Shown here in pieces: positions 1-8,101 of a stretch of DNA of 54,463 bases. The notes beneath the pieces are model-generated. The model saw only the letters and a list, made by a program, of their open reading frames with translations, did not search any database and was not told the DNA's origin. The translations under genes and the position numbers were made by a program. Every line of letters starts with the position of its first letter. Positions within the stretch are counted from its first letter, which is position 1. The stretch is taken from NCBI GenBank assembly GCA_020853815.1, contig JADYYE010000164.1, forward strand, positions 1 through 54,463, read 5' to 3'. The DNA comes from Phycisphaerales bacterium (lineage in GTDB: Bacteria > Planctomycetota > Phycisphaerae > Phycisphaerales > UBA1924).

Positions 1-104
1 CGCGGGGAGAAGGCGCGCGAAGATTTTTTTCGGGAATCTGAAAAGAGGGGAAAAAGACGGACACTTTGGTGCGCACGAAAGTGGTTGTAAGCGGGGACTA
101 ACCG
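1..104 (-). repeat. 104-bp dispersed repeat, copy A
   Basis: Read on the minus strand, these 104 bases align without gaps to 46646-46749; I count 84 of 104 identical. Two stretches are fully conserved: ACCAAAGTGT followed by CCGT, and AAAAAAATCT. No coding pattern runs through it. It may continue beyond the left window edge. A third, partial copy lies at 46806-46851. Confidence 0.8.
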
Positions 105-225
105 TGGAGGAGCGGGAGTAGGGAAGGGAAGTGGTTTCAACGCGGAGGACGCAGAGGCCGCGGAGGGGAGAGGAATGCGGAAGACCGCTTGGGTCCGGTG
201 GCCGATGCGAATCGAGTGCGGCCCT

Positions 226-612
226 CACCACAGAGGCACCGAAGCACAGAGGGAACACAGAGAAGAGAGAAAGGGGGAAGAAAAGAGGTTTCAACGCAGA
301 GGGCGCGGAGGGGAGGGGAATGGGGAGTAGAGAGGCGGCGAACGTAGGACGGGCGCGATGCTTCACCACAGAGGCGCCGAAGCACAGAGGGAACACAGAG
401 AAGAGAGAAAGGGGGAAGAGAAGAGGCTTCAACGCGGAGGGCGCGGCGGGGAGGGGAACGGGAAGAGGAGAGGCGGCGAACGTAGGACGGGCACGCTGCC
501 TCACCACAGAGGCACCGAAGCACAGAGGGAACACAGAGAAGAGAGAAAGGGGGAAGAAAAGAGGTTTCAACGCAGAGGGCGCAGAGGACACAGAGAAAGA
601 GAGGCGAGGAAA
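226..612 (+). repeat. 138-bp tandem repeat array (about 2.8 units)
   Basis: The phrase CACCACAGAGG starts at 226, 364 and 502, an exact 138-bp period. Each unit has an A/G-rich half made of CACAGAG-like words (GAAGCACAGAGG, AACACAGAGAAGAG), then TTCAACGC(A/G)GAGGGCGC, then a segment ending in GCGGCGAACGTAGGACGGGC. The third unit diverges after about 590 into more AGAGA purine sequence. Because 138 is a multiple of three, spurious open frames run through it on both strands. I do not treat them as genes. Confidence 0.85.
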
Positions 613-695
613 GGAGAAGAGAGGAAAAGAGAGGAGAAGAGAGGAGTGGGGAATGGGGAGTCGGGAGGGGGGTGTGCGGCGGAGGGGCGTGTCCG

Positions 696-701
696 TATAC
701 T
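696..701 (+). promoter_or_regulatory. TATACT -10 box, leaderless tsaE
   Basis: TATACT lies 6 nt before the GTG start at 708, with no Shine-Dalgarno sequence between. Transcription is expected to start at or next to the start codon. No clear -35 is visible. Confidence 0.6.
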
Positions 702-707
702 GGGGCC

Positions 708-1355
708 GTGCCCACGATTCGTCGCCACAGCCCGGAGACCGGCGCGACCGAGGCGATCGCCCGCGCGGTCGCGGACCTGGTCAGGCCCGGCGATTGCGTT
801 CGCCTGGTCGGCGAGTTGGGCGCGGGGAAGACAACGCTGGTGCGTGGCGTGGCCGCAGCGATGGGGTGCGATCCGGGGCTGGTGAACAGCCCGACGTTTG
901 TGATGATCAACGAGTATGACGGGGCGCGGGCGAAGCTGGTGCATGTCGACGCGTATCGGCTGCGCTCGCCCGACGACCTGGAGGCGCTGGGCTGGGACCG
1001 ATACACGGGGGATCCGCGCGCGATCATGCTGGTCGAGTGGCCCGAGCGGATCGGCGCGGCGCTGGCGGCCCCGGATCAGTGCCTGACGATCAGCATCGCC
1101 CATGATTCGGCGACTTCGCGGTCGATCACGATGGGCGTGCCGGAGTCGTGGAGCGATCGGGCGGCGTTTGCGGCGTTCGTGGAGCGTGACCCGGTGCGTT
1201 GCCCGACGACGCGGGTGTGGGTTTCGCCGACGGCGGCGACGTATCCGTTTGCGGATGATCGGGCGAAGCTGGCGGACCTGAACAAGTGGTTCACGGAGAG
1301 CTATTCGCTGCCGCGGGCGATGAACGCGGATGAGGACGAAGAGTCGCTGGGGTGA
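708..1355 (+). CDS. tsaE: tRNA threonylcarbamoyladenosine biosynthesis ATPase TsaE
   Basis: This is the small P-loop ATPase that works with TsaB and TsaD to put the threonylcarbamoyl group on A37 of ANN-decoding tRNAs. The Walker A loop GELGAGKTTL is at about residues 33-42. The family signature NSPTFVMINEY follows at about 61-71, then VDAYRL and VEWPER. GTG at 708 is chosen because it sits 6 nt after a TATACT box and begins the protein just before the family core. At 215 residues it is longer than the usual 150 or so. The extra 70 residues (from about 145) contain VWVSPTAATYPFADD and end in an acidic DEDEE tail, and I cannot assign them. TsaB and TsaD partners are not in the window. The downstream gene is convergent. 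Confidence 0.92.
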   Translation: MPTIRRHSPETGATEAIARAVADLVRPGDCVRLVGELGAGKTTLVRGVAAAMGCDPGLVNSPTFVMINEYDGARAKLVHVDAYRLRSPDDLEALGWDRYTGDPRAIMLVEWPERIGAALAAPDQCLTISIAHDSATSRSITMGVPESWSDRAAFAAFVERDPVRCPTTRVWVSPTAATYPFADDRAKLADLNKWFTESYSLPRAMNADEDEESLG

Positions 1356-1436
1356 GCGGGGTTGCGGAGGCGATTCGGCGCGGAGACAGCGAAGAAGAAG
1401 AGCCGTCGGTACCGCCGGGCCACGCGAGGCGAAGCG

Positions 1437-1562
1437 CACCGATATCGCCGGGCCGACATTGGCGGCACGAAGGCGCGAAAAGAGCACGGACGCGAAGCGC
1501 ACTGATGTCGCCAAGCCGACATCGGTGGCACGCCGGAAGGACACGGGCACGAAGGCGGGTCC
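1437..1562 (+). repeat. 63-bp hairpin repeat, two degenerate copies
   Basis: Two units start at 1437 and 1500, exactly 63 bp apart, and resemble the five-copy array at 2783-3068. The second unit keeps a near-palindrome (CTGATGTCG CCAAGC CGACATCGG), while the first is eroded (GATATCG...CGACATTGG). The linker GGCACGAAGGCGCGAAAAGAGC is also shared. They lie between the convergent tsaE and YbjQ genes. Confidence 0.75.
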
Positions 1563-1583
1563 GTGGCACGATGGACGTGTCGA

Positions 1584-1928
1584 TTACGCGGCGCTGGTGT
1601 CGGGCTCGATGACGACGGCGGTGCCGTAGCAGAGGACTTCGGTGGCCTTGGACGCACCGCCGAGTTCGGAGGCGTCGTAGGCGAAGCCGAGGATGGCGTT
1701 GGCGCCGACGGCGCGGGCGTGATCGATCATGAGCTCGTAGGCCTGTTGGCGTGCCTGCTCGCACATTTCGGTGTACGCGCCGATGCGTCCGCCGATGACG
1801 GATTTCAGGCCGCCGAGGATTCCCTGGGAGATGGTGGGCGATCGGACGATGATGCCTCGGACGACGCCGCGATATTCCTTGATGCGATGGCCGGCGATGG
1901 TGAAGGTGGTGGTGACGGGGATGGGCAT
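1584..1928 (-). CDS. YbjQ/UPF0145 family protein
   Basis: A 114-residue protein of the YbjQ (UPF0145, former DUF74) family, often called putative heavy-metal-binding. The family forms a pentameric beta/alpha ring of uncertain function. The sequence shows the family pattern: VTTTFTIAGHRI near the N-terminus, VVRGIIVRS, then IGGRIGAYTEMCEQAR, and GANAILGFAYD at the end of the helix pair. The start at 1928 is preferred over upstream ATGs at 1961 and 1988 because AGGAG lies 6 nt before it and family members begin two to four residues before VTTTF. No transporter or metal-resistance gene lies nearby, so a metal role has no local support. Confidence 0.85.
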   Translation of the reverse strand: MPIPVTTTFTIAGHRIKEYRGVVRGIIVRSPTISQGILGGLKSVIGGRIGAYTEMCEQARQQAYELMIDHARAVGANAILGFAYDASELGGASKATEVLCYGTAVVIEPDTSAA

Positions 1929-2092
1929 ATCGGGCTCCTGAGCGTGGATGTAGATTACCATGTTGATAGTTGGGAGCCAGGCGAGCACACCCCGCGGGCC
2001 TTACGAGAACCGGGACTTCGGGGCGTCGTATCGGAGCAGGGAGCGAAGCCGCCTGGTATGAGCGAGCGGTGCCTTGGAAGAGGGGAGCGACG

Positions 2093-2710
2093 ATGGCGGG
2101 CGAAGATGGGGGCGAATTGAAGGGGAATCCGCTGACGACGCGGGTGCCGGTCGTGCCGGCGAAGGTTCACGCGAGCGTGGCGGAGATGCCGAGGTCGGAG
2201 GGGGGCGTGACGCCGGACTTTGTGACGATGTTCGAGAAGGAGGAGGTGCCGTTCTGGCGGCCGGGATCGGGTTTCATTGCCAGGTCGATCGGATGGAAGT
2301 GGCTGGTGATCGGGCCGCTCGTGGCGTTCATTGTCGGGGTGCCGTTAATCTGGTTTTTGCATCCTGGGGCGCAGACGGCGGCGATGGCGGGGCAGTTCGT
2401 GAAGCTCTGGATCGTGGCGATCGGCGTGATCATCACGATCGTGATCGCGGCGGCCCGCAAGGGGGTCGGGGCGCGGAGCGACGATTTCTGCATCCACTGC
2501 GGGTATTCGCTGGCGGGGCTGGTCGAGATCGGCGTGTGCCCGGAGTGCGGGCGGAAGTATCACAAGGCCTTGTGCGCCGAGTTCAAGAAGGACCCCCACT
2601 TCTTCGCGCACCGCTATCGCACGCTGCACACACACCCGAAGACGCAGGGTCTGGTGGTGACGAGCGTCGGACGGCAGGATGACGGGACGGGCGAGATGGC
2701 GGGGGCGTAG
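2093..2710 (+). CDS. Two-TM protein with C-terminal zinc ribbon
   Basis: A 205-residue protein. Residues 1-60 are polar, followed by two membrane segments (about 70-92, WLVIGPLVAFIVGVPLIWFL, and about 105-122, LWIVAIGVIITIVIAA). After these comes a four-cysteine zinc ribbon with CIHCGYSLAGL and VCPECGRKY (about 134-158). The CxxCGYxLxGL...CPECG arrangement behind membrane segments is common in planctomycete proteins of unknown function. ATG 2093 has a purine-rich SD (AAGAGGGGAG) and is preferred over the long upstream extension, which overlaps the divergent YbjQ promoter. The ribbon should face the cytoplasm or interface. Function unknown. Confidence 0.75.
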   Translation: MAGEDGGELKGNPLTTRVPVVPAKVHASVAEMPRSEGGVTPDFVTMFEKEEVPFWRPGSGFIARSIGWKWLVIGPLVAFIVGVPLIWFLHPGAQTAAMAGQFVKLWIVAIGVIITIVIAAARKGVGARSDDFCIHCGYSLAGLVEIGVCPECGRKYHKALCAEFKKDPHFFAHRYRTLHTHPKTQGLVVTSVGRQDDGTGEMAGA

Positions 2711-2782
2711 GGCGGTTTCGGGGGCGTCCGCCGGAGAGTGCCAAGAAAGGAGCACGGCGGGGACATCCGGGCCACCCAAGAG

Positions 2783-3068
2783 CACCGATGTCGCCGAGCC
2801 GACATCGGTGGCACGAAGGCGCGAGAAGAGCACGGACACGAAGCGCACCGATGTCGCCGAGCCGACATCGGTGGCACGAAGGCGCGAGAAGAGCACGGAC
2901 ACGAAGCGCACCGATGTCGCCGAGCCGACATCGGTGGCACGAAGGCGCGAGAAGAGCACGGACGCGAAGAGCACCGATGTCGCCGAGCCGACATCGGTGG
3001 CACGAAGGTGCGAGAAGAGCACGGACACGAAGCGCACCGATGTCGCCGAGCCGACATCGGTGGCACGG
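2783..3068 (+). repeat. 63-bp tandem hairpin repeat, five copies
   Basis: Units begin at 2783, 2846, 2909, 2972 and 3035, each 63 bp apart. The last is cut after its hairpin. Every unit opens with a perfect inverted repeat, CACCGATGTCG, loop CCGAGC, CGACATCGGTG, followed by a linker containing GGCACGAAGGCGCGAGAAGAGC. Units differ by only a few bases (GACACG/GACGCG, AAGCG/AAGAG, GGCG/GGTG). The 63-bp period keeps a frame open in all phases and creates repetitive phantom proteins on both strands. Degenerate copies are at 1437-1562. Confidence 0.92.
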
Positions 3069-3097
3069 CGGCGCTTGTGTGCCGCGGAGATGACGGG

Positions 3098-3103
3098 TAG
3101 GCT
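3098..3103 (+). promoter_or_regulatory. TAGGCT -10 box with short leader
   Basis: TAGGCT follows the last hairpin repeat. A start about 7 nt downstream would leave a leader of about 17 nt carrying GGAGAG before the ATG at 3127. Here the same box type is combined with an SD. Confidence 0.45.
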
Positions 3104-3126
3104 GTGCTGAACCCTGGAGAGAACTC

Positions 3127-3447
3127 ATGACGATCTTCGGCCGCGTTGCGATGCTCCCCTTGCTGGCGCTGGTGCTTGTGCTCGCGGCGTGCGACGCGGC
3201 GATCAGCCAGGGCACATATGACCAGATTCAGAAGGGGATGACGCTGGGCGAGGTGGAGTCGATCCTGGGCGGGAAGGGCGAGGAACAGGCGAACGCGGGG
3301 ATGTCGATCGGGGCGGGCGGGACGGTGGGATCGACGACCGCGACCAAGACGAAGACCTATGTGTGGAGGGCGGCGGGGCGGAAGGAGATCTCCGTGACGT
3401 TTGATGAGGACATGAAGGTAAAGGATAAGAACAGCGCGGGGATCTAG
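3127..3447 (+). CDS. Small DUF3862/SmpA-like lipoprotein
   Basis: A 106-residue exported lipoprotein. The N-terminus has a hydrophobic stretch ending in a lipobox, LVLAAC (Cys at about residue 22). The mature part reads YDQIQKGMTLGEVESILGG, then YVWR and ISVTFDEDMKVKDK, ending NSAGI. This is the two-helix plus beta-sheet pattern of DUF3862/SmpA-OmlA-like proteins, in which GMT..EV..ILG is the hallmark. It has an SD (GGAGAG) and a short leader. Related folds act as scaffolds of the outer-membrane assembly machinery or as protease-inhibitor-like domains. The local context does not show which applies here. Confidence 0.75.
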   Translation: MTIFGRVAMLPLLALVLVLAACDAAISQGTYDQIQKGMTLGEVESILGGKGEEQANAGMSIGAGGTVGSTTATKTKTYVWRAAGRKEISVTFDEDMKVKDKNSAGI

Positions 3448-3485
3448 GAACGATCGCGGAGTCGCGGTGTGGTTGAACGGAACCT

Positions 3486-3513
3486 GATACGGATTCGGGC
3501 TGGAATCCGCATC
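3486..3513. terminator. Candidate shared terminator hairpin
   Basis: GATACGGATTC, loop GGGCTG, GAATCCGCATC forms an 11-bp stem with one mismatch. It lies between the ends of the convergent lipoprotein gene and metK, so it could serve both strands. There is no T-run, so intrinsic termination is uncertain. Confidence 0.4.
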
Positions 3514-3596
3514 ACGGGGCGACTGAGCCGGATGGACGGCTGGATCGGTGCGAAGGTCGGAACCACCGGAGTTACCGCGCGGCCGTAGCGATCACG

Positions 3597-4796
3597 CTAT
3601 TTCAGCGTGCCCTTGAGAGCCTCGGCCTTGTCGGTGCGTTCCCATGTGAAGAACCCGAGCTTTGGCCCGCGGTGCTCGCGCTTCACGCGATCAAAGTACT
3701 GGCCCTCGAACGGTTGACGCCCGAAGTGGCCGTGACGGGCGGTGGCGCTGTAGATGGGCTTGCGGAGTTGGAGGGTCTCGATGATCTTGCGGGGCGTGAG
3801 GCCGAAGACCTCGCGCACGGCTTTCGCGATCTTGTCTTCGTCGACCTTGGCGGTGCCGAAGCAATCGACATAGACGCTGGTGGGTTCGGCAACGCCGATG
3901 GCGTAGGAGAGCTGGATTTCGCAGCGATCGGCGACGCCGGCCGCGACGACGTTCTTGGCGATGTATCGGGCCATGTACGCGGCCGAGCGATCGACCTTGG
4001 TGGGGTCCTTGCCGCTGAACGCGCCGCCGCCGTGGCGTCCCATTCCGCCGTAGGTATCGACGATGATCTTGCGCCCGGTGAGGCCGGTGTCGCCGTGGGG
4101 CCCGCCGATCTCAAAGCGTCCGGTGGGATTGACGTGGACGGTGATGCCGGGGTTCCACCATTCCTTGAGCACGGGCTTGATGACGTGGTCGACGATCTCG
4201 CGTTTGAGCTGCTCCTGGCGATCGTTCCACGACGCATCGTGCTGGGTCGAAAGGACGACGGTGTCGACGCGCTTGGGCGTGCCGTTCTCGTACTCGATCG
4301 TGACCTGGCTCTTGGCGTCGGGGCGCAGGCCGGGCACGCGATTTTCGCGGCGGACGACGGACTGCTGCTCGACGAGGCGATGGCTGATCTGGATGGGGAG
4401 CGGCATGAGTTCCGGTGTGTCGCGGCAGGCATAGCCGAACATCATGCCCTGGTCGCCCGCGCCCTCGCGATCGACGCCCATGGCGATGTCGTTGGACTGC
4501 TTGTTGATGGCGACCATGACGCCGGCACTGTCGGCGTCGAAACGCATGTCGCCGGATGTGTAGCCGATTTCGCGGATGGTCTCGCGGACCAGGTCGGGGA
4601 TGCTGACGTAGGTGTTGGTCGTGATCTCGCCGGCGACCACGACCAGGCCGGTGCAAACGAGGGTTTCGCACGCAACGCGGCTGTAGGGATCATCGACGAG
4701 CATGGCGTCGAGGATGGCGTCGGAGATCTGGTCGGCGACCTTGTCGGGGTGGCCCATCGAAACGGACTCGGACGTGAAGAGCTGCGTGCGGGGCAT
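3597..4796 (-). CDS. metK: S-adenosylmethionine synthase
   Basis: Makes S-adenosylmethionine from ATP and methionine in the cytoplasm. All landmarks of the bacterial enzyme are present in 399 residues: the opening [16 protein letters not shown] with the ATP-binding HPDK, GAGDQG near residue 115, and the P-loop-like [16 protein letters not shown] near 272. The C-terminal domain has TARHGHFGR. The start at 4796 has GGAG 6 nt upstream. It is transcribed divergently from the kinase pseudogene across a 149-bp gap. I looked for a SAM-binding riboswitch in that gap and did not recognise one. Confidence 0.97.
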   Translation of the reverse strand: MPRTQLFTSESVSMGHPDKVADQISDAILDAMLVDDPYSRVACETLVCTGLVVVAGEITTNTYVSIPDLVRETIREIGYTSGDMRFDADSAGVMVAINKQSNDIAMGVDREGAGDQGMMFGYACRDTPELMPLPIQISHRLVEQQSVVRRENRVPGLRPDAKSQVTIEYENGTPKRVDTVVLSTQHDASWNDRQEQLKREIVDHVIKPVLKEWWNPGITVHVNPTGRFEIGGPHGDTGLTGRKIIVDTYGGMGRHGGGAFSGKDPTKVDRSAAYMARYIAKNVVAAGVADRCEIQLSYAIGVAEPTSVYVDCFGTAKVDEDKIAKAVREVFGLTPRKIIETLQLRKPIYSATARHGHFGRQPFEGQYFDRVKREHRGPKLGFFTWERTDKAEALKGTLK

Positions 4797-4933
4797 CGGG
4801 AACTCCGATTCTGACTGTGATACTCGCGGGGATTCGGGCGGGTCTTTGGCCGGGGACTACCCGGCGCTTGCCAAGGATATGCGGGAGGGCGGCGCATGGG
4901 CTGGACCCCGCGGGCCGCCCGAGCGATTTCCGG

Positions 4934-4939
4934 TAGGCT
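4934..4939 (+). promoter_or_regulatory. TAGGCT -10 box of the kinase gene
   Basis: TAGGCT lies 6 nt before ATG 4946, giving a predicted leaderless transcript. The promoter looks intact although the gene is broken. Confidence 0.55.
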
Positions 4940-4945
4940 GCGGAA

Positions 4946-5906
4946 ATGCCCGACCGCCCGCACGATCCGGACGCCACGCTGGACACGCCGCACACCGGCG
5001 GCGTCGACACCTCCGCGCCGACCGCGGGCGATGTCCTGCGCGAACGGGCGGGGCAGAAGATCGGGGCGTACAAGCTCTTGCAGCAACTGGGCGAGGGCGG
5101 GTTCGGCTCGGTGTTCCTCGCGGAGCAGGAGCAGCCGGTGCGGCGTCAGGTCGCGCTCAAGATCATCAAGCTGGGTATGGACACGCGCCAGGTGGTGGCG
5201 CGTTTCGAGCAGGAGCGCCAGGCACTGGCGATCATGGACCACCCCGGGATCGCGCGCGTGCTGGACGCGGGCGCGACCGAGACCGGCAGGCCGTACTTCG
5301 TGATGGAGCTGGTCAAGGGCGAGCCGATCGTTGAGTACTGCGACAAGCAGAACCTGTCGATCCCCGATCGGCTCGAACTGTTCGCGCAGGTGTGCGCCGC
5401 CGTCCAGCACGCCCACACCAAGGGCATCATCCACCGCGATCTCAAACCCTCGAACATCCTCGTCAGCACGCAGGACGGCAAGCCCGCGGCCAAGATCATC
5501 GACTTCGGCATCGCCAAGGCGACCGCCGCCAAGCTCACCGACAAGACACTCTTCACCGAGCATCGCCAGCTCATCGGCACGCCCGACTACATGAGCCCGG
5601 AGCAGGCCGAGGGAAGCCTCGACATCGACACGCGCACCGACGTCTACTCGCTCGGCGTGATTCTCTACGAGCTGCTCACGGGCACCACGCCCTACGTTGG
5701 AGCGTTTCGCGGAGGCGGAGAAGCCGCAGCTGGAGGCGCGCGACATCATCGGGCGCGCCCTGCCGCCGGATCATCCGATCGCGGGCGAGATGTCAAAGTC
5801 GCTGGCGCAGTTGTACGAGGCGTGGGACAAGGCCGAGCCGGGCAAGGGCTACGACGCCAAGGCGGCGGAGTGGCGGAAGAAGATGGCGGCACCGGAGCAG
5901 AAATAG
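4946..5906 (+). pseudogene. Ser/Thr kinase gene with internal deletion and frameshift
   Basis: The 5' part encodes a Hanks-type kinase: glycine loop [17 protein letters not shown] lysine, catalytic [18 protein letters not shown], activation segment [10 protein letters not shown] and [15 protein letters not shown]. It stops matching after TPY near 5695, before the last kinase subdomains. The typical C-terminal tail of planctomycete kinase-TPR proteins then appears in another frame at 5697-5906: [35 protein letters not shown]. The intact family members I know are roughly 800-1100 residues, so the end of the kinase domain and most TPRs (about 2 kb) seem to be missing. The original frame would read through into purM, so no functional long protein is expected. 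A mis-assembly is an alternative. Confidence 0.8.
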
Positions 5907-5953
5907 GCTGTCTCAGGGGCAAACTCGACCCCCCACCATTGCTCGTTCCGACC

Positions 5954-5959
5954 TATTCT
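5954..5959 (+). promoter_or_regulatory. TATTCT -10 box of purM
   Basis: TATTCT lies 7 nt before ATG 5967 with no SD between, so purM is probably leaderless and transcribed independently of the broken kinase. Confidence 0.6.
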
Positions 5960-5966
5960 CTCGCGC

Positions 5967-7097
5967 ATGAGCACCCGAAATGCCAACGGGGCCGCCGCCG
6001 GCCTGTCGTACGCCTCCGCGGGCGTCAGCCTGCACGAGAAGGACTCGTTTACCGACTCCCTGCCCGCGCTGATGCGCCGCACCTTCGGGCCGCGCGTCAT
6101 CGATAACCCCGGCGGATTCGCGGGGCTCTTCCGCCTCGACTACAACCAGAAGCTCTTTGCGCGCAACTACAAGGAGCCGGTGCTGGTCGCGTGCGCCGAC
6201 GGCGTGGGGACCAAGGTCAAGCTCGCGCAGATGCTCGGCGTGTACGACACCGTCGGCATCGACCTGGTCGCGATGAACGTCAACGACCTCATCGTGCAAG
6301 GAGCGGAGCCGCTCTTCTTCCTCGATTACATCGCCGTGCCCAAGGTCGAGAAGTCGATGCTGACCGACCTGGTCCGCGGCGTGGTCGAGGGGTGCCGGCA
6401 GTCGGGGTGCGCCCTGCTCGGCGGCGAGACGGCCGAGATGCCCGACCTTTACGCGCCGGGTGATTTCGACCTCGCGGGCTTCTGCGTCGGCGTCGTCGAA
6501 CTCAAGCGCGCCATGAGCCCCGAGCGCGTCACGCCCGGCGACGTCGTGATCGGATTGGCCTCCAGCGGCATCCACTCCAACGGCTATTCGCTCGTCCGCA
6601 AGGTGGTCGAGCACGCCGAGCTTGACCTGTCCGAGGTCGTGCCGGAGCTGAACGTCCGCCCGAAGGGCCGCCGCGCGAAGAAGGCAGAGCCCGCACGCAC
6701 GCTCGGCCAGGTGCTGCTCACGCCCACGCGGATCTACGCCGCGAACATCGTGAAGCTGCAGCGCAGCTACAAAGTGAAGAACGTCGTGACGGGCATGGCC
6801 CACATCACCGGGAGCGGCCTGCGCGAGAACCTCGTGCGCGCCCTCCCGCGAAACTGTGACGCCCTCATCGATCGCTCGACGTGGGAGATCCCGCCCGTTT
6901 TCAAGTTCCTGCAGAAGCACGGCGGGATCAGCGACGAGGAGATGGAGCGCGTCTTCAACCTCGGCATCGGCTACTGCGTGATCGTGAAGAAGACCTTCGC
7001 CGAGTCCGTGCGCGATCAACTCAAGAAGTTCGGCGAGGACGCGACGATCATCGGCGAGATCGTCAAGGGCAAGGGCGTCGTGCGCTACAAGGCGTAG
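5967..7097 (+). CDS. purM: Phosphoribosylformylglycinamidine cyclo-ligase (AIR synthetase)
   Basis: Closes the imidazole ring of AIR from FGAM using ATP, step five of de novo purine synthesis. The 376-residue protein shows [30 protein letters not shown], the ATP-site segment [13 protein letters not shown], and [18 protein letters not shown], with [12 protein letters not shown] in the C-terminal domain. It is about 25 residues longer than the E. coli enzyme. An insert in the middle ([17 protein letters not shown], about residues 230-246) accounts for some of this. No other purine genes are adjacent. The start is supported by the TATTCT box. Confidence 0.96.
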   Translation: MSTRNANGAAAGLSYASAGVSLHEKDSFTDSLPALMRRTFGPRVIDNPGGFAGLFRLDYNQKLFARNYKEPVLVACADGVGTKVKLAQMLGVYDTVGIDLVAMNVNDLIVQGAEPLFFLDYIAVPKVEKSMLTDLVRGVVEGCRQSGCALLGGETAEMPDLYAPGDFDLAGFCVGVVELKRAMSPERVTPGDVVIGLASSGIHSNGYSLVRKVVEHAELDLSEVVPELNVRPKGRRAKKAEPARTLGQVLLTPTRIYAANIVKLQRSYKVKNVVTGMAHITGSGLRENLVRALPRNCDALIDRSTWEIPPVFKFLQKHGGISDEEMERVFNLGIGYCVIVKKTFAESVRDQLKKFGEDATIIGEIVKGKGVVRYKA

Positions 7098-7194
7098 CCC
7101 GGTTCGGCTCGGCGCCAGCGGACGTTTGTATCTTCATTGCGATTTTCAGGCGTTCGCCGCCCGTGCCGGTGTTGGTGGGCCGCGTGTCATCGGG

Positions 7195-7200
7195 TATGCT
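7195..7200 (+). promoter_or_regulatory. TATGCT -10 box, prepilin gene 1
   Basis: TATGCT ends 6 nt before GTG 7207. It fixes a GTG start that puts a short basic leader before the prepilin motif. Confidence 0.55.
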
Positions 7201-7206
7201 CGGGCC

Positions 7207-7968
7207 GTGGCCCGGTGCTCACCGGGGCTGGAGTGCCGCATGGGTCGCGTCGGGCGCGGTTTTACATTGATCGAGTTGCTGGTCGTCATCGCGGTGATCG
7301 CGCTGCTGATCGCGATCCTCCTGCCGACGCTGGGCAAGGCGCGCCAGGCGGGGCGGGCGGCGGTATGCCTGTCGAATCAGCGTCAGATCGGCACCGGGCT
7401 GGTCATGTACGCGAATCAGTACAAAGAGTGGATTCCCCGCGAGGGGTGGGACAGCCGGGCGCGCGAGCGGCTGCCATGGGCCGTCGCGCTCCGCCCCTTC
7501 ATCGACGGCAACGTTTCCTCGGCGGAGGACCCGAACGACCAGTTCCGCGGGGCGGCGTACTACCGCGATCCGGGGCGTCCCAAGGACCTGCACAACATCC
7601 ACTTCGTCAACAACGGGTTCAAGTTCAACGCGCCGGGGAAGATCGACACCGATCGCAAGGGCCCCATGCCGCTCACCCGCGCCGTGTTCCCGACCACGAC
7701 GTTGTACCTCAACTGCTACGCCGACGACCCGAACGACGCCGACGGGAAGAACTACTACCGCGAGAACGCGACCGACATGAGCATCGCGCAGTGGTACGAC
7801 GTGTGGGCGGCCAACCAGATCAACGGCACGCCGACGCAGCTGCGCATCGCGCCGCGACGCCACGGGCAGGGGGCCAACGGCGTGTTTCTCGACGGGCACG
7901 GCTCGTTCGTCAAGGCCGAGGACCTGATGACGCTGGATCGCTGGGACGACAAGGACTACCAGCCGTAG
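7207..7968 (+). CDS. Prepilin-like H-X9-DG protein 1
   Basis: A 253-residue type II/IV pseudopilin-like protein of a family greatly expanded in planctomycetes. After a short basic leader comes the class III signal [12 protein letters not shown] (cleavage after Gly, Glu at +5) and the hydrophobic helix. TLGKARQAG and [20 protein letters not shown] then follow. The C-terminal H-X9-DG motif is present ([15 protein letters not shown], about 222-236). The helix should be processed by a prepilin peptidase and the globular domain exported. It is paired with the next gene, which has the same plan and the same KEWIPRE/KEYIPRE segment, so the pair looks like a tandem duplication. GTG 7207 is chosen from the promoter box. 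Confidence 0.85.
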   Translation: MARCSPGLECRMGRVGRGFTLIELLVVIAVIALLIAILLPTLGKARQAGRAAVCLSNQRQIGTGLVMYANQYKEWIPREGWDSRARERLPWAVALRPFIDGNVSSAEDPNDQFRGAAYYRDPGRPKDLHNIHFVNNGFKFNAPGKIDTDRKGPMPLTRAVFPTTTLYLNCYADDPNDADGKNYYRENATDMSIAQWYDVWAANQINGTPTQLRIAPRRHGQGANGVFLDGHGSFVKAEDLMTLDRWDDKDYQP

Positions 7969-8088
7969 ACGGGTGGCGGCGGGCGGACCGGAGCGGACTG
8001 GGCAGGCGTGGGACGACGGGGCCTTGGTGCGGCGAGATTTCTCCGCGTGCGCGGTGAAGCAGCATGGACCGGGGCGCCGCCGAAGTGG

Positions 8089-8094
8089 TAGGCT
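8089..8094 (+). promoter_or_regulatory. TAGGCT -10 box, prepilin gene 2
   Basis: TAGGCT ends 7 nt before GTG 8102 (ATG follows at 8105). The gap GGAGGGC could also act as an SD. Confidence 0.5.
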
Positions 8095-8101
8095 GGAGGG
8101 C

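Larger units (their letters stand above)
105..707. other. Gene-free repeat region upstream of tsaE
   Basis: Apart from the 138-bp array, this stretch is purine-rich on the plus strand, with degenerate words such as ACGCGGAGGACGCAGAGG (around 140-160) and GGGGAATGGGGAG (around 320 and 650). These look like relics of the same repeat families found near 46500-46800. I see no ribosome binding site plus conserved protein, no RNA gene and no mobile-element gene. Confidence 0.6.

Noticed and set aside
131-1027. Long open frames on both strands across the 138-bp repeats
   Set aside because: They are purine-rich repeats with a period divisible by three, have no start signal or family match, and overlap each other on both strands.
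2783-3068. CRISPR-like array
   Set aside because: Units are identical throughout with no unique spacers, and no cas genes are present.
2345-3215. Repetitive Arg/Cys-rich open frames over the 63-bp array
   Set aside because: Period 63 keeps all frames open. The repeated RHRC-type peptides reflect the DNA repeat and not a protein.
4797-4945. SAM riboswitch upstream of metK
   Set aside because: No recognisable SAM-I/II/IV or SAH core in the 149-bp gap. The SD and start explain the region.
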